A stretch of 64,000 nucleotides of DNA from the NCBI GenBank assembly GCA_015345905.1, contig JADDTR010000034.1:1-64000 (forward strand), written 5' to 3'. Positions 33,679 through 45,463 of the stretch are shown here, piece after piece; the stretch's first letter is position 1; every line of letters begins with the position of its first letter. Source of the stretch: Aotearoamyces nothofagi. Taxonomy: Eukaryota; Ascomycota; Leotiomycetes; Leotiales; Tympanidaceae. The translations under genes and the position numbers were made by a program. A model generated the notes under the pieces. It was not told where the DNA came from, ran no database searches, and saw nothing but the letters and a program-made list of their open reading frames with translations.

Positions 33679-34624
33679 GACTGCGATTGCCGGTAGTGTG
33701 CGATAGGAGGAAACAATTGGGTTTCAGGGATCACGATTATTACTCTGACGGATATATTTTCAGTTGTTGGAAAGAGTAACTATTCGTATTGTTGTTTGGT
33801 GTTGTGGGTGAAAGGGGAAAGAGCGGTGTCGACTAGCAGAATAGTCGACGTTGTCCACTATTACCGTAACTATGCCGGACATCCCACTATCTTAGTTTAC
33901 CCGACAGCTCCGCCTGGGCATGTCTAGTCCGTCGTAACATGCGCGATCTACATGCCAGGTAATTCACTACTTCAACTGCTAACTTTAGCTTCACGATTAC
34001 TTTATAATTAAGACTTAACCTATCCTTGATCAGACCAAAAGGCTTATGAGACCCTCGAAGAGGAATTAATCAGTAGAGTGTGCAATAGGTTTACCTCAAG
34101 ACAGATGGAGATTTCCAGGTCACGACACATTGCGACGAATAGCCAACAGGAGAAGCTACTCCAAGTTTGTCCTGTTCAATTGTTAACATTTTGAGCACTA
34201 TCAATACCACACTGCAACCACCGCTTTGGAAAGTGCTGAACTCTATCTAACGCAGTATCGATTCTGGCGGCTTCGATGGTCATTGTGCTGCTGCTTTACT
34301 CGATAAACCTTTGCTATTGCTAGAATGGTATCATATGCATGTTCTTGCTACGGATAGCGATCGAGCCACGAGGACACAGAGCCAGCTCTACTGTGAGAAC
34401 ATCAGGAAGGCTGTCATATGACTCGGGAGCTTGCGTAGAAGATCTATTCTGGAAAAGAGGCGTTGTTACTATTTGTCTAATTGAAAATCTAACATGATAA
34501 ACCATGATATAAGATAAGCCCGAAGGATGTAAAATTCTACCAGGCGCTATCTTATATAGCCATTGCATACTCTACCAAGACGGTCACTCGTACAATGGCA
34601 TTGTCCAGATCTCATTCGTGCACC
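33679..34624. other. Intergenic region, no gene seen
   Basis: This is the spacer between two minus-strand genes. It includes the likely phosphomannomutase promoter and the 3' end of the next gene. No open frame has family resemblance. Confidence 0.45.
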
Positions 34625-36598
34625 TCATAGTTCTTTCAATCTGTCGGGATGTGGTAGATTCAACGTGGTATACGTCCAAGGAGTAAGTCGACGGACTAGC
34701 GGTTCAGGCTTGCAGCCTTCAATATGCCGAGTAACAGCATGGATCATTCTTTGCTGCTGCGTATAATCTTCGGGGAAATGCTTCTGCACAAAGTCCATCG
34801 CATAGAGATGTACGAGTATGAAATTCTCTCTCGTAAGCGGATGGTTGTTGATTGCACGCAGATCCTCATACATGATGCCGTTGTCATTGGCTTCGATGAT
34901 CAGCCGCTTGACATGGTAGAAGCCATAATCGCGATGCTGTGTATCGAACTTGCAGCGCACCAGCTTGATGAAGCAGTTTTTCCACATATTATACTCGTTG
35001 CTAGCAACAAATTCGTCGCCGCGTTCTAGGCATTTATTGATCATGAACCCTAGAACACTCAGTTCCGTCAACGTTCGGCCTACCGAAGGGTCGACGTCCT
35101 TGATGCATTGGATTTGTTGCTCGATCATTTCATCATGCAGACGGTAGTGCAGGACATCGCGGCGCTGGTTGCGACCTTCTTTGCGGTTCTGTCGAAAGAT
35201 TTCTTGCTTGTACAGCACGCGGTCCAGGTAGTCCAGCGATGGATGTCCTTGACAGGCGACATATAGATCCAGCTGATACAGCCCTTTGTCGGTTTCCAGT
35301 AAATATACGAAACCGACACCACCAAAATCCTTCACAATAGTATCAACCCATCCATCTGCTATAGGGTTATGCTGCTCCTTAATGCCGACATTCACCTGTT
35401 TGACGAAGGAGGCGAACTCTTCTGGCGCGACCACGCAGAGCAGGTCAATATCGGAATGAGGATCGACGTCGCCACGCGCCAGTGAACCACGCACGTATGC
35501 CTGTTGAAGTCCAGGATACTGGCGGCAGGTTCGCAGAACTTGCCTGAAAATGCTGAATTGGGGGAAATCACTGGTTGAAGCATGCGGATTTGAGAACAGC
35601 GTACCTCGCATATTCCCCACCGCCGTGTCGGGGTCGATCTTGTCGCGGTTATAGATGCGGGTAATCTGCTCCGCAATCCAGTAGTTCTCACGGCTCCTAA
35701 AGCCCATATCGTGGTAAAAATTGATAAGTAGATCGTAGCTAGTCTCTCCTCCAAGATCAAACTTGTGAAATGTCTTGAGCAGATGCTGCTCGGCCTTGTC
35801 GCTACCTTTTCGTGTGAACAGATCCTGTGCCTGCGTAAGAAGCTTCCTGCACTCTTCTGCATCTAGCGGGGGCAGCGGCTGTACATGCTCTTCCTCGAGA
35901 GTTTCATTGCCTAGCATCTTGCGTAAAGTCCGGTTCTTATAGCAGTCGAGAATCAAATGTATGCGTGAATCTGCGCCGGTGTTGGAAATAGCATGGCTGA
36001 TGGTTGGATCGAGCTTCCAGATCCATCCGGGTGCCATGTGCACCGTACAGTGTGAGAATTGCATGATGGCATCGGGGTTGGTGACTAGCGGAACGTGCAG
36101 ACGCAGCCTTTTCTTCTCTTCATCCAGCTCGACATAATCACGGTGTTCCCATAGCCAGGAATCTGGATCGTTGCAAGCGATCCGTACTGTAAAAAAATCT
36201 AGTCCCAGATCTTCAAGAAACCGTTGCGTGATCGGCAGGCGTTCAATTAGAGGCGTCGGGCCTGCTACGCCGTCTAGTATCTTTCCATCGCTGTGTTCAT
36301 TGTCCGGTGTATAGAGTGCAGCAGTATACCAGCCACCCGACTGGAAATCGGCGTAGAGTGCCTTGTAGGGGATATTGGCACCTTTGATCTCATTCATCAT
36401 GGCATGCAAGTCAGTGGGCTGGATTTCAAGCACCTGGGAGATGCTGTCCATCAAACTGCTAATATCGAGGCGCGACATCGAAAACTTTAGATGGTACGGG
36501 TTGGCGGGTAAAGACCTAGAACTTCTGTGAGGGCTTCTTATTAGCACAAATACGTTGCTCGTTGAACTATGAGCTTCACGGCTAGCTTTCGATAGCAT
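34625..36598 (-). CDS. Asp/Asn-hydroxylase-like dioxygenase fused to a nucleotidyltransferase
   Basis: This is a single exon of 657 residues. Residues about 85-220 form an aspartyl/asparaginyl beta-hydroxylase-like cupin: WEHRDYVEL gives His152 and Asp154, RLRLHVPL follows, then SHAISNTG gives His202 and SRIHL gives Arg212. This is the complete iron and 2-oxoglutarate set of the family. Residues about 350-470 form a Pol-beta-type (MNT/ANT) nucleotidyltransferase: GSLARGDVDPHSDIDL carries the GS and D-x-D signature (Asp383, Asp385), with Asp444 in YQLDLYV as the third metal ligand. The C-terminal 180 residues are helical, as in aminoglycoside-nucleotidyltransferase-like proteins. An alternative start at Met41 (36478) would remove an Arg/Ser-rich leader that could be a mitochondrial presequence. 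Substrates are unknown. Hydroxylation plus nucleotidylation of a small sugar-like molecule fits the neighbouring genes. Confidence 0.85.
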   Translation of the reverse strand: MLSKASREAHSSTSNVFVLIRSPHRSSRSLPANPYHLKFSMSRLDISSLMDSISQVLEIQPTDLHAMMNEIKGANIPYKALYADFQSGGWYTAALYTPDNEHSDGKILDGVAGPTPLIERLPITQRFLEDLGLDFFTVRIACNDPDSWLWEHRDYVELDEEKKRLRLHVPLVTNPDAIMQFSHCTVHMAPGWIWKLDPTISHAISNTGADSRIHLILDCYKNRTLRKMLGNETLEEEHVQPLPPLDAEECRKLLTQAQDLFTRKGSDKAEQHLLKTFHKFDLGGETSYDLLINFYHDMGFRSRENYWIAEQITRIYNRDKIDPDTAVGNMRGTLFSNPHASTSDFPQFSIFRQVLRTCRQYPGLQQAYVRGSLARGDVDPHSDIDLLCVVAPEEFASFVKQVNVGIKEQHNPIADGWVDTIVKDFGGVGFVYLLETDKGLYQLDLYVACQGHPSLDYLDRVLYKQEIFRQNRKEGRNQRRDVLHYRLHDEMIEQQIQCIKDVDPSVGRTLTELSVLGFMINKCLERGDEFVASNEYNMWKNCFIKLVRCKFDTQHRDYGFYHVKRLIIEANDNGIMYEDLRAINNHPLTRENFILVHLYAMDFVQKHFPEDYTQQQRMIHAVTRHIEGCKPEPLVRRLTPWTYTTLNLPHPDRLKEL

Positions 36599-38618
36599 GG
36601 TAGAGGGGGCGATCGGTGTGTATTAAATCCTTGCGACTTTCGGATTCAGTTGTCCAGAATGATAAACTGTGATCAGTTTGGCCGATTTTGCGTTTCACCG
36701 CAAGCCCCAATTCTTCGATTATGTAGCACTGTTACTTCTGCAGGAGCGTGACCTGGGAGGTGGGAAGTTGACTGGAGAAAATCCGAAGACGTAATCTCCA
36801 GAACCAAAGCCTACATCACATTGTGATTTCAATTCCATCCACAGAAAAACATAGAGGCCATGGAACCGGAGCTCACACATACCAGGTACCCAATTGTCCA
36901 GTCCTCAACTTGAACCCAAAGGCCTCTCCAACCAAACGCCCCAAATGCAACCGGCTCCAAGTCCATTACACCCGGATTCTCCATCTCCTCCCGCCACGTT
37001 TGTCACTCCGTATCACCAACGGCTCTCTCGTCGGTACAAGTACTATCACGCGCCGCACCCCGTCCTACTCCTGCATCACCGAAAGTCATTCAGGCACCTT
37101 GTACCAGACCACCTGTGTGCCGTTGCTGTACTGGTAGTCGGCGTCAGTGAGCAAGCCGGCGGCAGAGTAGGAGTTACAGCAGGTGTTTGTCCATGTCGCA
37201 GAGGGCGATAGCATCATCGGGGTGTTCGGTGTCAATGTCGTGGATAAAGACACGGGTTCTTTTATAGTGTCGTTGTGTAAACGGTCAGGGAGGATTGGCG
37301 GTGGAGGGTGCGCTTGCGGGTGTGTCTGCAAGGTCAATTTTGTAATTATTTAGATGGTTGAGGAAGAGACGCATGATATTCATATCGAGATTCAGCATGT
37401 CGGAGTGCTTACATAGCCAACGGCGGCTCTGTTTCCGTGGCATCTTGGGCAGGGCATCTTGTGTACAGAGTCGGCCAGGTCGCTTCGGGCGGTGTGGTCT
37501 CTGGGCGGCAGATTCTCTGTTGTATGCAGGTCTCCGCCAAACGGCCATTTAGCGTCTCGTGATTTGGAATTGCTCGCCGGTATCGCTCCTCATGCTCGCC
37601 TGGCGCTGGGGGATAGAAGTGCCCTGAAGAGAAATCAAGTCCCTAAACACCAATATTTAGTGATCTCGCCGTTAAGTCAGTGTTTAGATCAGTGTTTGGT
37701 CAGGGACCAGGTGCCAAGGAAACGACACCTGCCGAGCACTGGCGGGGTCGTCTTGAAGTGGGTCGGGGGTCTAAAGCTAAAGGCAAATAAGGTACAGAAC
37801 TAAAATGATCGATCGATTCAAGGACCGGGCCGGGCCGGCCATTTTTACCCCGCTGCCAAGTGTCGTTAAATTGGTTGTTGGCTGGGTTGAGTAGATACAA
37901 CATAACATATACATATATATTTAATCATATCTTTATTTAATCATATCTTAAATGGATATATAGTGATCAGAAAGGGAAAGAGTCACATTTGAGTATTGAT
38001 AACATAACAATTAGCGATGCGTTTATAAATATAATATAAATTTTGCAAGATAACTGCCAAATAATCCAAGACAAAGATGTAAAAATATCCTGATATGCTC
38101 TTGTCGATCCCAGATGCAGATGCAGAGTATATAGAGGCTTGTCCCATCAGCTAGATTATAGATGGGTATTAATTCACCCCTTGTCTGCATGTCCTACACC
38201 GATACTAGGCACTGAGAGTTGTATTGGTTGTGCAGTTTTCCTCAGCCAGACGGGTGGGAGTTTGGCTGTCCAGCAACCAGTTTGACGATATCGTGACCGT
38301 CTCTGTCGTACACTGAGAGGTCACGGGACTGGCCCTGGTGCTAGAATGGCTCTGTGGTTGTGTGAGTCATCGTAACTCGTCAACATGCTCAGCACCTTCA
38401 ACGTCAGAGTGTTCAACGTCACACTTTTCAACGTCAGAATTTTCGACGTCAGAATCTCCACCCTCACTATCTCCAAAACCTTCAGCACCTGCGGCTGCTT
38501 TATACCCCATCGTCCTCCACCACCACGCTCCATCTTCTCAAACCCCCGTCACCAACACATTCTACTTCCGCACGACTGCCAATACCGTGTGTACTCTTCA
38601 TTGCCGGCAACCGTCACA
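36599..38618. other. Intergenic region, no gene seen
   Basis: Only short frames without family resemblance occur on either strand. An AT-rich patch lies at 37890-38110. A short near-repeat of CAACGTCAGA-type words lies at 38395-38465, within the probable alanyl-tRNA synthetase promoter or leader. Confidence 0.45.
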
Positions 38619-41593
38619 ATGGAGCTAACACCAGACAAATGGCCCGCCAAAAAGGTGCGCGACACCTTTCTCAACTTCTTCAAAGAGAGAGGCCACACTT
38701 TTGGTACCTATCCCATTGTTCAATAGAGCGTGTACAAACTAACATCTACACCAGTCCCCTCGTCCTCCGTTGTTCCCCTCAACGATACATCTCTCCTCTT
38801 CGCCAATGCGGGCATGAACCAGTACAAGTCCATCTTCCTTGAAACTGTAGACCAACAGTCCGACTTTGCTCAGTTGAAACGTGCCATGAACTCCCAGAAA
38901 TGCATTCGTGCCGGCGGCAAACACAACGATCTTGACGATGTCGGCAAGGATAGCTATCACCACACATTCTTTGAGATGTTAGGCAACTGGTCTTTCAGCG
39001 ACTACTTTAAGAAGCAAGCCATTGAGTACTCGTGGGAGCTGCTCACTGAGGTCTATGGTCTCGACCCTGATAGGCTCTACGTTACTTATTTTGAGGGTGA
39101 TGCTTCTACTGGACTTGGCCCAGATGACGAGGCTAAGGAGCTCTGGCGTGGTGTCGGTGTTCCTGATGACCACATCTTGCCGGGAGACATGAAGGACAAT
39201 TTCTGGGAGATGGGAGAGCAAGGCCCTTGTGGTCCCTGCATCGAGCTTCATTATGATAGAATTGGTGGTCGTAATGCTGCGCATCTAGTCAACCAAGATG
39301 ATCCAGACGTTCTGGAAATCTGGAATGTCGTCTTCATACAGTTCAACAGAGAGGCCGACAAATCTTTGAGATTGCTACCAAATAAGCATATCGACACCGG
39401 TATGGGTTTCGAGCGTCTCGTCTCAGTCTTGCAGAACAAGCCATCCAATTATGATACAGATGTCTTTACTCCACTCTTCAAGAAAATCCAAGAGGTTACA
39501 GGACATCGTCCGTACCAAGGAAAGTTTGGGGCTGAGGATGTCGATGGGTTGGACACCGCCTACCGCGTCGTTGCCGATCACGTGCGAACATGCGTTTTCG
39601 CCATCTCGGACGGCGCCGTACCTAACAATGTAGGCCGTGGCTATGTCGTGCGTAGAGTATTGCGACGTGGTGCTCGCTATGCCAGAAAGTACTTTGACGC
39701 CGAGATCGGGTCGTTCTTCTCTAAGATTGTGCCCGCCGTCATTGAACAGATGGGAGACATGTTCCCAGAGATTCGGAAGAAGGAACAGGATGTCAAGGAG
39801 ATTCTGAACGAGGAAGAACAGGCGTTTGCCCTTAGTTTGGACCGTGGAGAGGCCATGTTTAACAAATATGCTCAGAGCTGCCACTCCAAAGGTTCAAAGG
39901 ACCTTCCTGGAACTCATGTTTGGCGCCTGTATGACACGTACGGATTTCCAGTCGATCTGACAAAGCTCATGGCTGAAGAGCAAGGCCTAAGCATCAATAA
40001 TGAAGAGGTGTCTGCTGCTCAAGAGAAGGCTCGCGAGGCTAGTAGGGGCGAAAAGAAGGGTGCTTCTGATCTGGTCACGCTCGATGTTCATGATATTGCA
40101 GCTCTGGAGAAGATGGATGATGTACCCAAGACAGATGACATGGCGAAATATAAAAAGGAGGTAATCCAGGCTACAATCAAGGCGCTATACCACGGCAAGA
40201 AGTTCCTGAAGAGCACATCTGAAGTACCTGAGGGCGAACAGTTCGGTGTACTCCTTGACAAGACCAATTTCTACGCCGAGTCTGGTGGTCAGGAGTTTGA
40301 CACTGGGCGGTTGGTCATCGATGACGTTGCCGAGGTAGATGTGATAAATGTGCAGTCCTATAGAGGATACGTCCTTCACACTGGCTACATCAAGTACGGC
40401 TCCTTGTCTGTGGGCGATGACATCCTTGCCGAATATGATGAGTTGCGACGACAGCCAATTCGGATGAACCACACCGGAACCCACGTCCTCAACTTTGCGT
40501 TGCGAGAAGTTCTAGGTGAGAATGTCGTTCAGAAGGGGTCGCTCGTTGCGCCGGAGAAGCTGCGATTTGATTTCTCGCACAAAGCTGGCGTCACGGACGA
40601 GGAGCTCAAGAAGATCGAGGCTATTTCAGACAAGTACATCAAGGACGACAAGGAAGTCTTCACGGCCGACGTTGACCTGCCAATTGCAAGACAAATTGAA
40701 GGCGTACGTGCTGTGTTTGGCGAGACTTATCCTGACCCTGTCAGAGTCGTTTCCATCGGCATGGCTGTTGACAAGCTAATTTCTGATGTTGCTGCCAAGG
40801 ATTGGTGGAAGTATAGCATTGAGTTCTGTGGAGGTACGCATGTTGACCGAACCGGTGAGATCAAGGAGCTTGTTGTGCTCGATGAGTCCGGTATTGCAAA
40901 GGGTATTCGACGTATCGTCGCCGTCACCGGCCAAGATGCCGTCGAAGTCCGACGAGTCGCGAGCAATTTTGAAGAAGAGCGTCTTGTCCGACTCGAGCGA
41001 ATGCCCCTCTCTCTCGAGAAAGAGAAGCTCATCAAGGAGACTCAGGCCGAACTCGCTAGGCTATCCATCTCGACGTTAACTAAGAAGGCATTCACGCTCC
41101 GCTTCGAAAAGGTCGCAAAGGACATGCTCAAAGAGCAAAAGGAGCTCCAGAAAGTTCAAGTCGAGGCCGTCATCCACCTTGTCAAAACCCACTTTGAACA
41201 AAACAATGCCAAAACCTCCTTTGTTGTCAAACTCCCCGCCAACTCATCCGCCAAAGTTGTCTCCGAAGCCATCAAGCATGTTTCCTCTAAGAACAATGAC
41301 AAGAGCGTGTATTTCATTGGCTTGGACGGCGCCACCGGCAAGGTCGCTCATGGATGCTTCGTTGCGCCGGTAAGTTTTCTCCATCCCCGTACAACAACTA
41401 ATACTAACGCGTTGTCTAGGAGCACACATCCAAGGGCCTAGTTGCTAGCGAGTGGGTTACGCAGGTTGCCGGGGCGGTGGGAGGGAAGGCCGGTGGAAAG
41501 GGCCCGACCAGTGTTGGGAGTGGAACGGATGTGACTAAGGTAGATGAGGGGGTAGAGGTTGCGGTGAGGTATCTGGAGAAGTTGAAGATCTGA
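38619..41593 (+). CDS. ALA1: Cytosolic alanyl-tRNA synthetase
   Basis: Three exons, 38619-38703, 38755-41369 and 41420-41593, join in frame to give 957 residues, the usual eukaryotic length. The protein charges tRNA-Ala. Landmarks are [20 protein letters not shown] at the first splice, [18 protein letters not shown] (class II catalytic core), [12 protein letters not shown] and [12 protein letters not shown]. The editing domain has the zinc motifs [12 protein letters not shown] and [15 protein letters not shown]-terminal dimerisation/C-Ala region closes the protein with [11 protein letters not shown], the glycine-rich tail typical of AlaRS. This is a host housekeeping gene. It marks the right side of the accessory-looking part of the window. 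The symbol follows the yeast name for the same enzyme. Confidence 0.97.
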
Positions 41594-42662
41594 GAGGGGT
41601 GACTCGGGAGAAGTGCATAGGCGGTTGTAAGTACAGCCATCAACGCGCAGACTCTCCGACGGACCCTGCCTCGCCTTCACTTGCTGATATCAGCACACTT
41701 GCTGATATCAGCAGCCAATATGGCCGCTCATTTGACGAGAGTTGTTTCCCAGATTTTGTGCTTTCTGCGAGGGCACTGATGTCATGGAATCATTTCACTC
41801 TGTCATAGCTTCAGTCACTTTGCATGTAAAACTTGATGGCTTCATCATAGAAAAATTCAACCAATTGCTTCTACTCTTGTAATAACGAATGAACTAGCCA
41901 GTGATGAACTACTCCGTGAGATACATCATGGTATCATAGCGGAGCATAATATACGTCTTATAATATAGCCGCTACAGGCACGTAACCAGGCTACCCAGCA
42001 CGGCGACCACCGCCCACAGCACTACGCAGGTCCAGACACGAGCCAGAAGAGAAAGGGGAAGGAATTGAATTCTCGGAGGGAAGGCGACGAGTTATCAAAA
42101 GACTCCCAAAGCCACGGTATCCATGTACGCGACTCCTTGGCCCGTGGTCTTGGCATCGGCGCAGCCACCGTTCTCAAAGCTCTTGTACAGGTACAGGTAC
42201 AGGTACAGGTACAGGTACAGGTACAGCAGGCTGGTTCCGAGTGACCAACCCGCCAACGCCGCTGTACGACATCTCTACATTGCACCGCGTCGCTGTGCTA
42301 TGCCGTGCCGTGCCGTGTTCCACGACTCGCGCATAGGATGGCGGGATGTTGGATCCGGTGCCACTCGGATACTCGGGCCGGAGAGCACGACGTGCACCGT
42401 CACCCGTCCTGTGCGGAAACAGCTTCGTCGGAAGAGGAGGAGGAAGGGGGGGAGGTTATCCCGCTGTACACGGCGAGATTGCGTCTCCGACGGGGAGCTT
42501 TCAAAGCCAACCTTATTATCCCACGGATCAAATAATAATAGTATCACTACCAAAGGGAGTGTGGATAGTTTTATAGAATTACTCTCGACTTCGATAATAG
42601 ATATAGACTATATGCTTGTCCAGCAATCTCATGCGCCTTCATTGCGCATCCACATCACCGGC
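41594..42662. other. Intergenic region between convergent genes
   Basis: It contains a GTACAG hexanucleotide repeat (listed separately) and GC-rich sequence at 42350-42480. Open frames are created by the repeat (Tyr-Arg alternation) and are not genes. Confidence 0.5.
42185..42226. repeat. Microsatellite, (GTACAG)7
   Basis: Seven uninterrupted copies of the 6-bp unit GTACAG. In one frame it would encode alternating Tyr-Arg, but no gene context supports translation. Confidence 0.9.
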
Positions 42663-43986
42663 CTAACCCTGAAACCCATCTAACCACTCCTGGATCTGTG
42701 CCGCCCGCGCCGCTGCGTCCTCGATCCCAACCCACCCGTCATCCCTCCCGTCCGCGAAAGCGTGCAAAACCCTCTGCACTGACCTCGCGAGCACGGGCAC
42801 CTCTTCCTGGATTTCATCCCAGCGCCACGGCACATCCTCGACGGTATCGGTGTCGAAGCGGTGGATTTGGATGGTGACGGGCGCGCCGTACGCGTTGGCT
42901 GAGAGAGCCATGCCCGCGGGGGCGACGAGGCGGATCTCGGCATGGCGGCAGTTCAGCGACCATACTAGGGAGGGGGTGTTGGGGAAGGGCTGGCCGCGGC
43001 GGAAGAGGAAGGAGAGGGTTGCGGATGTGTGGGTTTGGGGGGAGGCGGGGAGGGTGCCTGTGGGTTTAGCCTCTGGGAATACTAGACGGTTGGGAATTGA
43101 AAGGGAGGACGGGACGAACCGTGCAGTGAGACAAGATCAGGGACGTCTGAAACCATGGTTTCCACTATCTGGCCAGTCTTCGGGTCGCGGATTCGGATCT
43201 CCGGGCGTTGGAGTTGGAAGTGGGCATGCACAGAGCCTGGGACGAGGTCGCCCACAACCGACTGGACGAGGTCGATGACTGCGGGCCGGTTTGAATGTCA
43301 GCCTACCCTCTCGTGCAGGCAAATAGAAGTGAGGCTAGAATAAAAAGGAGCATCCTGAAAGACGACGAACCGTGACCGAATGCAACCGTAATCGGATTGC
43401 CTCCCACCTGCCGCTGTGCAAAGTACTTTAACCAAGTAGGAAGTATCTCCCTATCATTCGTGCCGCCGTAAGCGCGAACTTCGCTGCTTAGTAGTTCTCC
43501 CACCGATCCCGTCTGAAGGATCTCTTTGATCTTCAATACCGGAGGCGCCCAGCGGCCTTGCAGGCCGACCACCGCCCTTGAGCCGCTCTCTCTAGCTGCA
43601 CTTACAAGCTGATCGATCTGCTCTTTATTAGACGCAATCGGCCACTCGATGTACACATCCTTCCCGGCTCTGATGCTGGGCAAGATGGTCTCATAATGCT
43701 TATCGACCCGGGTAGCGCATAGCACAACATCAACATCGGGATCCCTGGCCAGGTCATCCGGGTTTCCATACGCCCTTGTTTCGGCGCCGAGGTCGTAGGA
43801 CTTGATGGCCAGCTGGGCTGCTGGGACGCTGCTGTTGCAGAGTGCGGCGATCTTGTACCTAGAGAGTCCAGATGCCGCTTTGAAGACCGGCAAGTGGGCG
43901 TTGGATGCCCAAGACGTGCCCGATGAGGAGGAGAGTCCGATGATGGCGACGCGGATTGGTTTCGATTTAGCCTTTGGTGAAGCCAT
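42663..43986 (-). CDS. Gfo/Idh/MocA-family oxidoreductase, Gal80-like
   Basis: Three exons, 43986-43371, 43278-43120 and 43057-42663, join in frame to give 389 residues. The N-terminal Rossmann domain starts at IRVAIIGLSSSSGTSWASNA, the variant dinucleotide loop seen in fungal Gal80-like members. Next come VDVVLCATRVDKHYETI and KDVYIEWPIASNKEQIDQL; here Trp replaces the Lys of the EKP motif, so catalysis is doubtful. The C-terminal domain includes LVQSVVGDLVPGSVHAHFQL across the first splice. It is probably an NAD(P)-binding sensor or oxidoreductase of sugar metabolism. The protein ends at WLDGFQG with the stop at 42663. It converges with the alanyl-tRNA synthetase gene. Confidence 0.85.
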
Positions 43987-45133
43987 GCTTCCTAAGTCAG
44001 CACTGGACGAGTCACGTGAGTGTCAATTGGCAGTTGATGTAGAGCAAGGCGAGAGAGAAGCTGGAATTACGTTCCAGTGGAATTATGTTCCAGAAGCAAA
44101 GCAAAGCAAAGCAAAGCAAAGCAGAGCTGCGGTTCTGTGGGGAGGGGGGTGCCTTTATCAAGAATGATTAATAATGCGGCGAGAGATTTGTAATCGAGTC
44201 CACAATGAAGGGAAACGCGAAAGTCAAAACAAACATCCTCTTTAGAGGCGTGGTTGCTACTGGCAATGCAATGAGGATTTCTTGATATGGGTATGCATTG
44301 CGACCTCGATGACGATGAGAGCAGGTCGACGGACGCGGACACGAACCCTCTGATGTTGCTGCTGGTAGCAGTTGAATCGGTTGTAGCAGGCCATGTCTGT
44401 TGTGGACTCACACGCAGCCGACGCAGCCCCTTAGCCCCTGAGCTCTGGTGCAGCGACCTGATGATGAAGCAATCACGAATTCCATCGCTGCGACTCTCCT
44501 GGTCATCAATGAGGCTGCCAGATCGGATGCCTGACACGATGCCTGACAGGATGCCTGACAGCATCCATACGTCGGCTTCCAGTGACCAGCGCGGCCCGGG
44601 CGGATCCCGATCCCGATCCCTGCTCGAGCGAGATGTTCCGGCTGACTAATCGAGAGCAGACGCGTCGCATTAGGTGGGCACCATCGCAGAGAATCACGTG
44701 CTTCGCTGTGTGTGGTTGTTCGTCGAGGCGGAGCTGCGTGACGGTCAATGTACGAAGAGAGCTGGAGCAAAGCCAGAGCGACCACGTGCAGAAGAGAGAA
44801 GAGAAAGAGAAAGAGCAAGAGAGGAAATGGGGGTTGCGGCATTGAGATGTCAGATACCGGATCAGGGTAATATGAGGCTGACAGATTATCCTAGGCTTAA
44901 CGGGCATACTGGCATTGGTGTGTTTCTTGTTGTCGAAATATATGTTATTCTCTCTAAGACGGTTTCTGTCCTACTATGGAACTCGTCTTAGGCACGTACC
45001 CATATAGTGAATGTTAACACTTTTTAGGGGGATGTATCAACTCAAAAGATATATTTAGCCTAGCCTCTTCCTTATTTCTATCAGAGTTCGATGCTATTTA
45101 CAAAAGTGAGATCGGCAAAGATAGTCGAACCCT
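43987..45133. other. Intergenic region, simple repeats only
   Basis: It contains (GCAAA)5 at 44096-44120, three near-identical GATGCCTGACA words around 44527-44562 and (GGATCCCGATCCC)-like repetition near 44600. No gene is supported. Confidence 0.5.
44096..44120. repeat. Microsatellite, (GCAAA)5
   Basis: Five consecutive GCAAA units in the likely promoter of the Gal80-like gene. Confidence 0.85.
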
Positions 45134-45463
45134 TTATTCCGGAGCAAAATACAAATTATAGTGGTTCTTACATCCCGGATTAAATCCTCTCTTGCAGTTG
45201 ATGCATATATTATCGCACTCTAGGTATTCGGTGATGGTCAGGATGTGCCTACAACTCCCACAGAGGACTGCCTTTTCGTCTCGCTCCTCCCTCGGCCATA
45301 AGGTAGAGGTATGGTTGGCAAGTTCCTGGTGGCATTTGATGCAGGCGTAGAACTCGTTGCAGCACTTATGCTTGATGGCGATGATGTCGAGGGGGGAGTG
45401 ATAATGGGCACATTGAGTCTCTGGCGTGATCGAGACGCCATGCACTATAGGGTTTTCCATCAT
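45134..45463 (-). CDS. CHY-type zinc-finger protein (Hot13-like)
   Basis: This is a single exon of 109 residues. It has the CHY zinc-finger layout: VHGVSI, then CAHYHSPLDIIAIKHKCC, FYACIKCHQE, AVLCGSCRHILTI and CINCKRGFNPGCKNH. These provide three or more Cys/His pairs for zinc. The length and the leading HGVSI match fungal helper-of-Tim (Hot13) proteins of the mitochondrial intermembrane space. These keep the Mia40 import oxidase zinc-free. The role is taken from the family. It is followed upstream by sequence with an N at 45898. Confidence 0.85.
   Translation of the reverse strand: MMENPIVHGVSITPETQCAHYHSPLDIIAIKHKCCNEFYACIKCHQELANHTSTLWPREERDEKAVLCGSCRHILTITEYLECDNICINCKRGFNPGCKNHYNLYFAPE

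Noticed and set aside
34625-36598. Nucleotidyltransferase domain as a sugar-1-phosphate nucleotidyltransferase
   Set aside because: The signature is GS-x(10)-D-x-D of the Pol-beta/MNT type, not the GxGTRLxPLT pattern of sugar-phosphate nucleotidyltransferases. Activation of a cyclitol phosphate is therefore less certain.
42123-42683. 186-codon frame across the GTACAG repeat
   Set aside because: The frame is kept open by the 6-bp repeat and has no conserved content.
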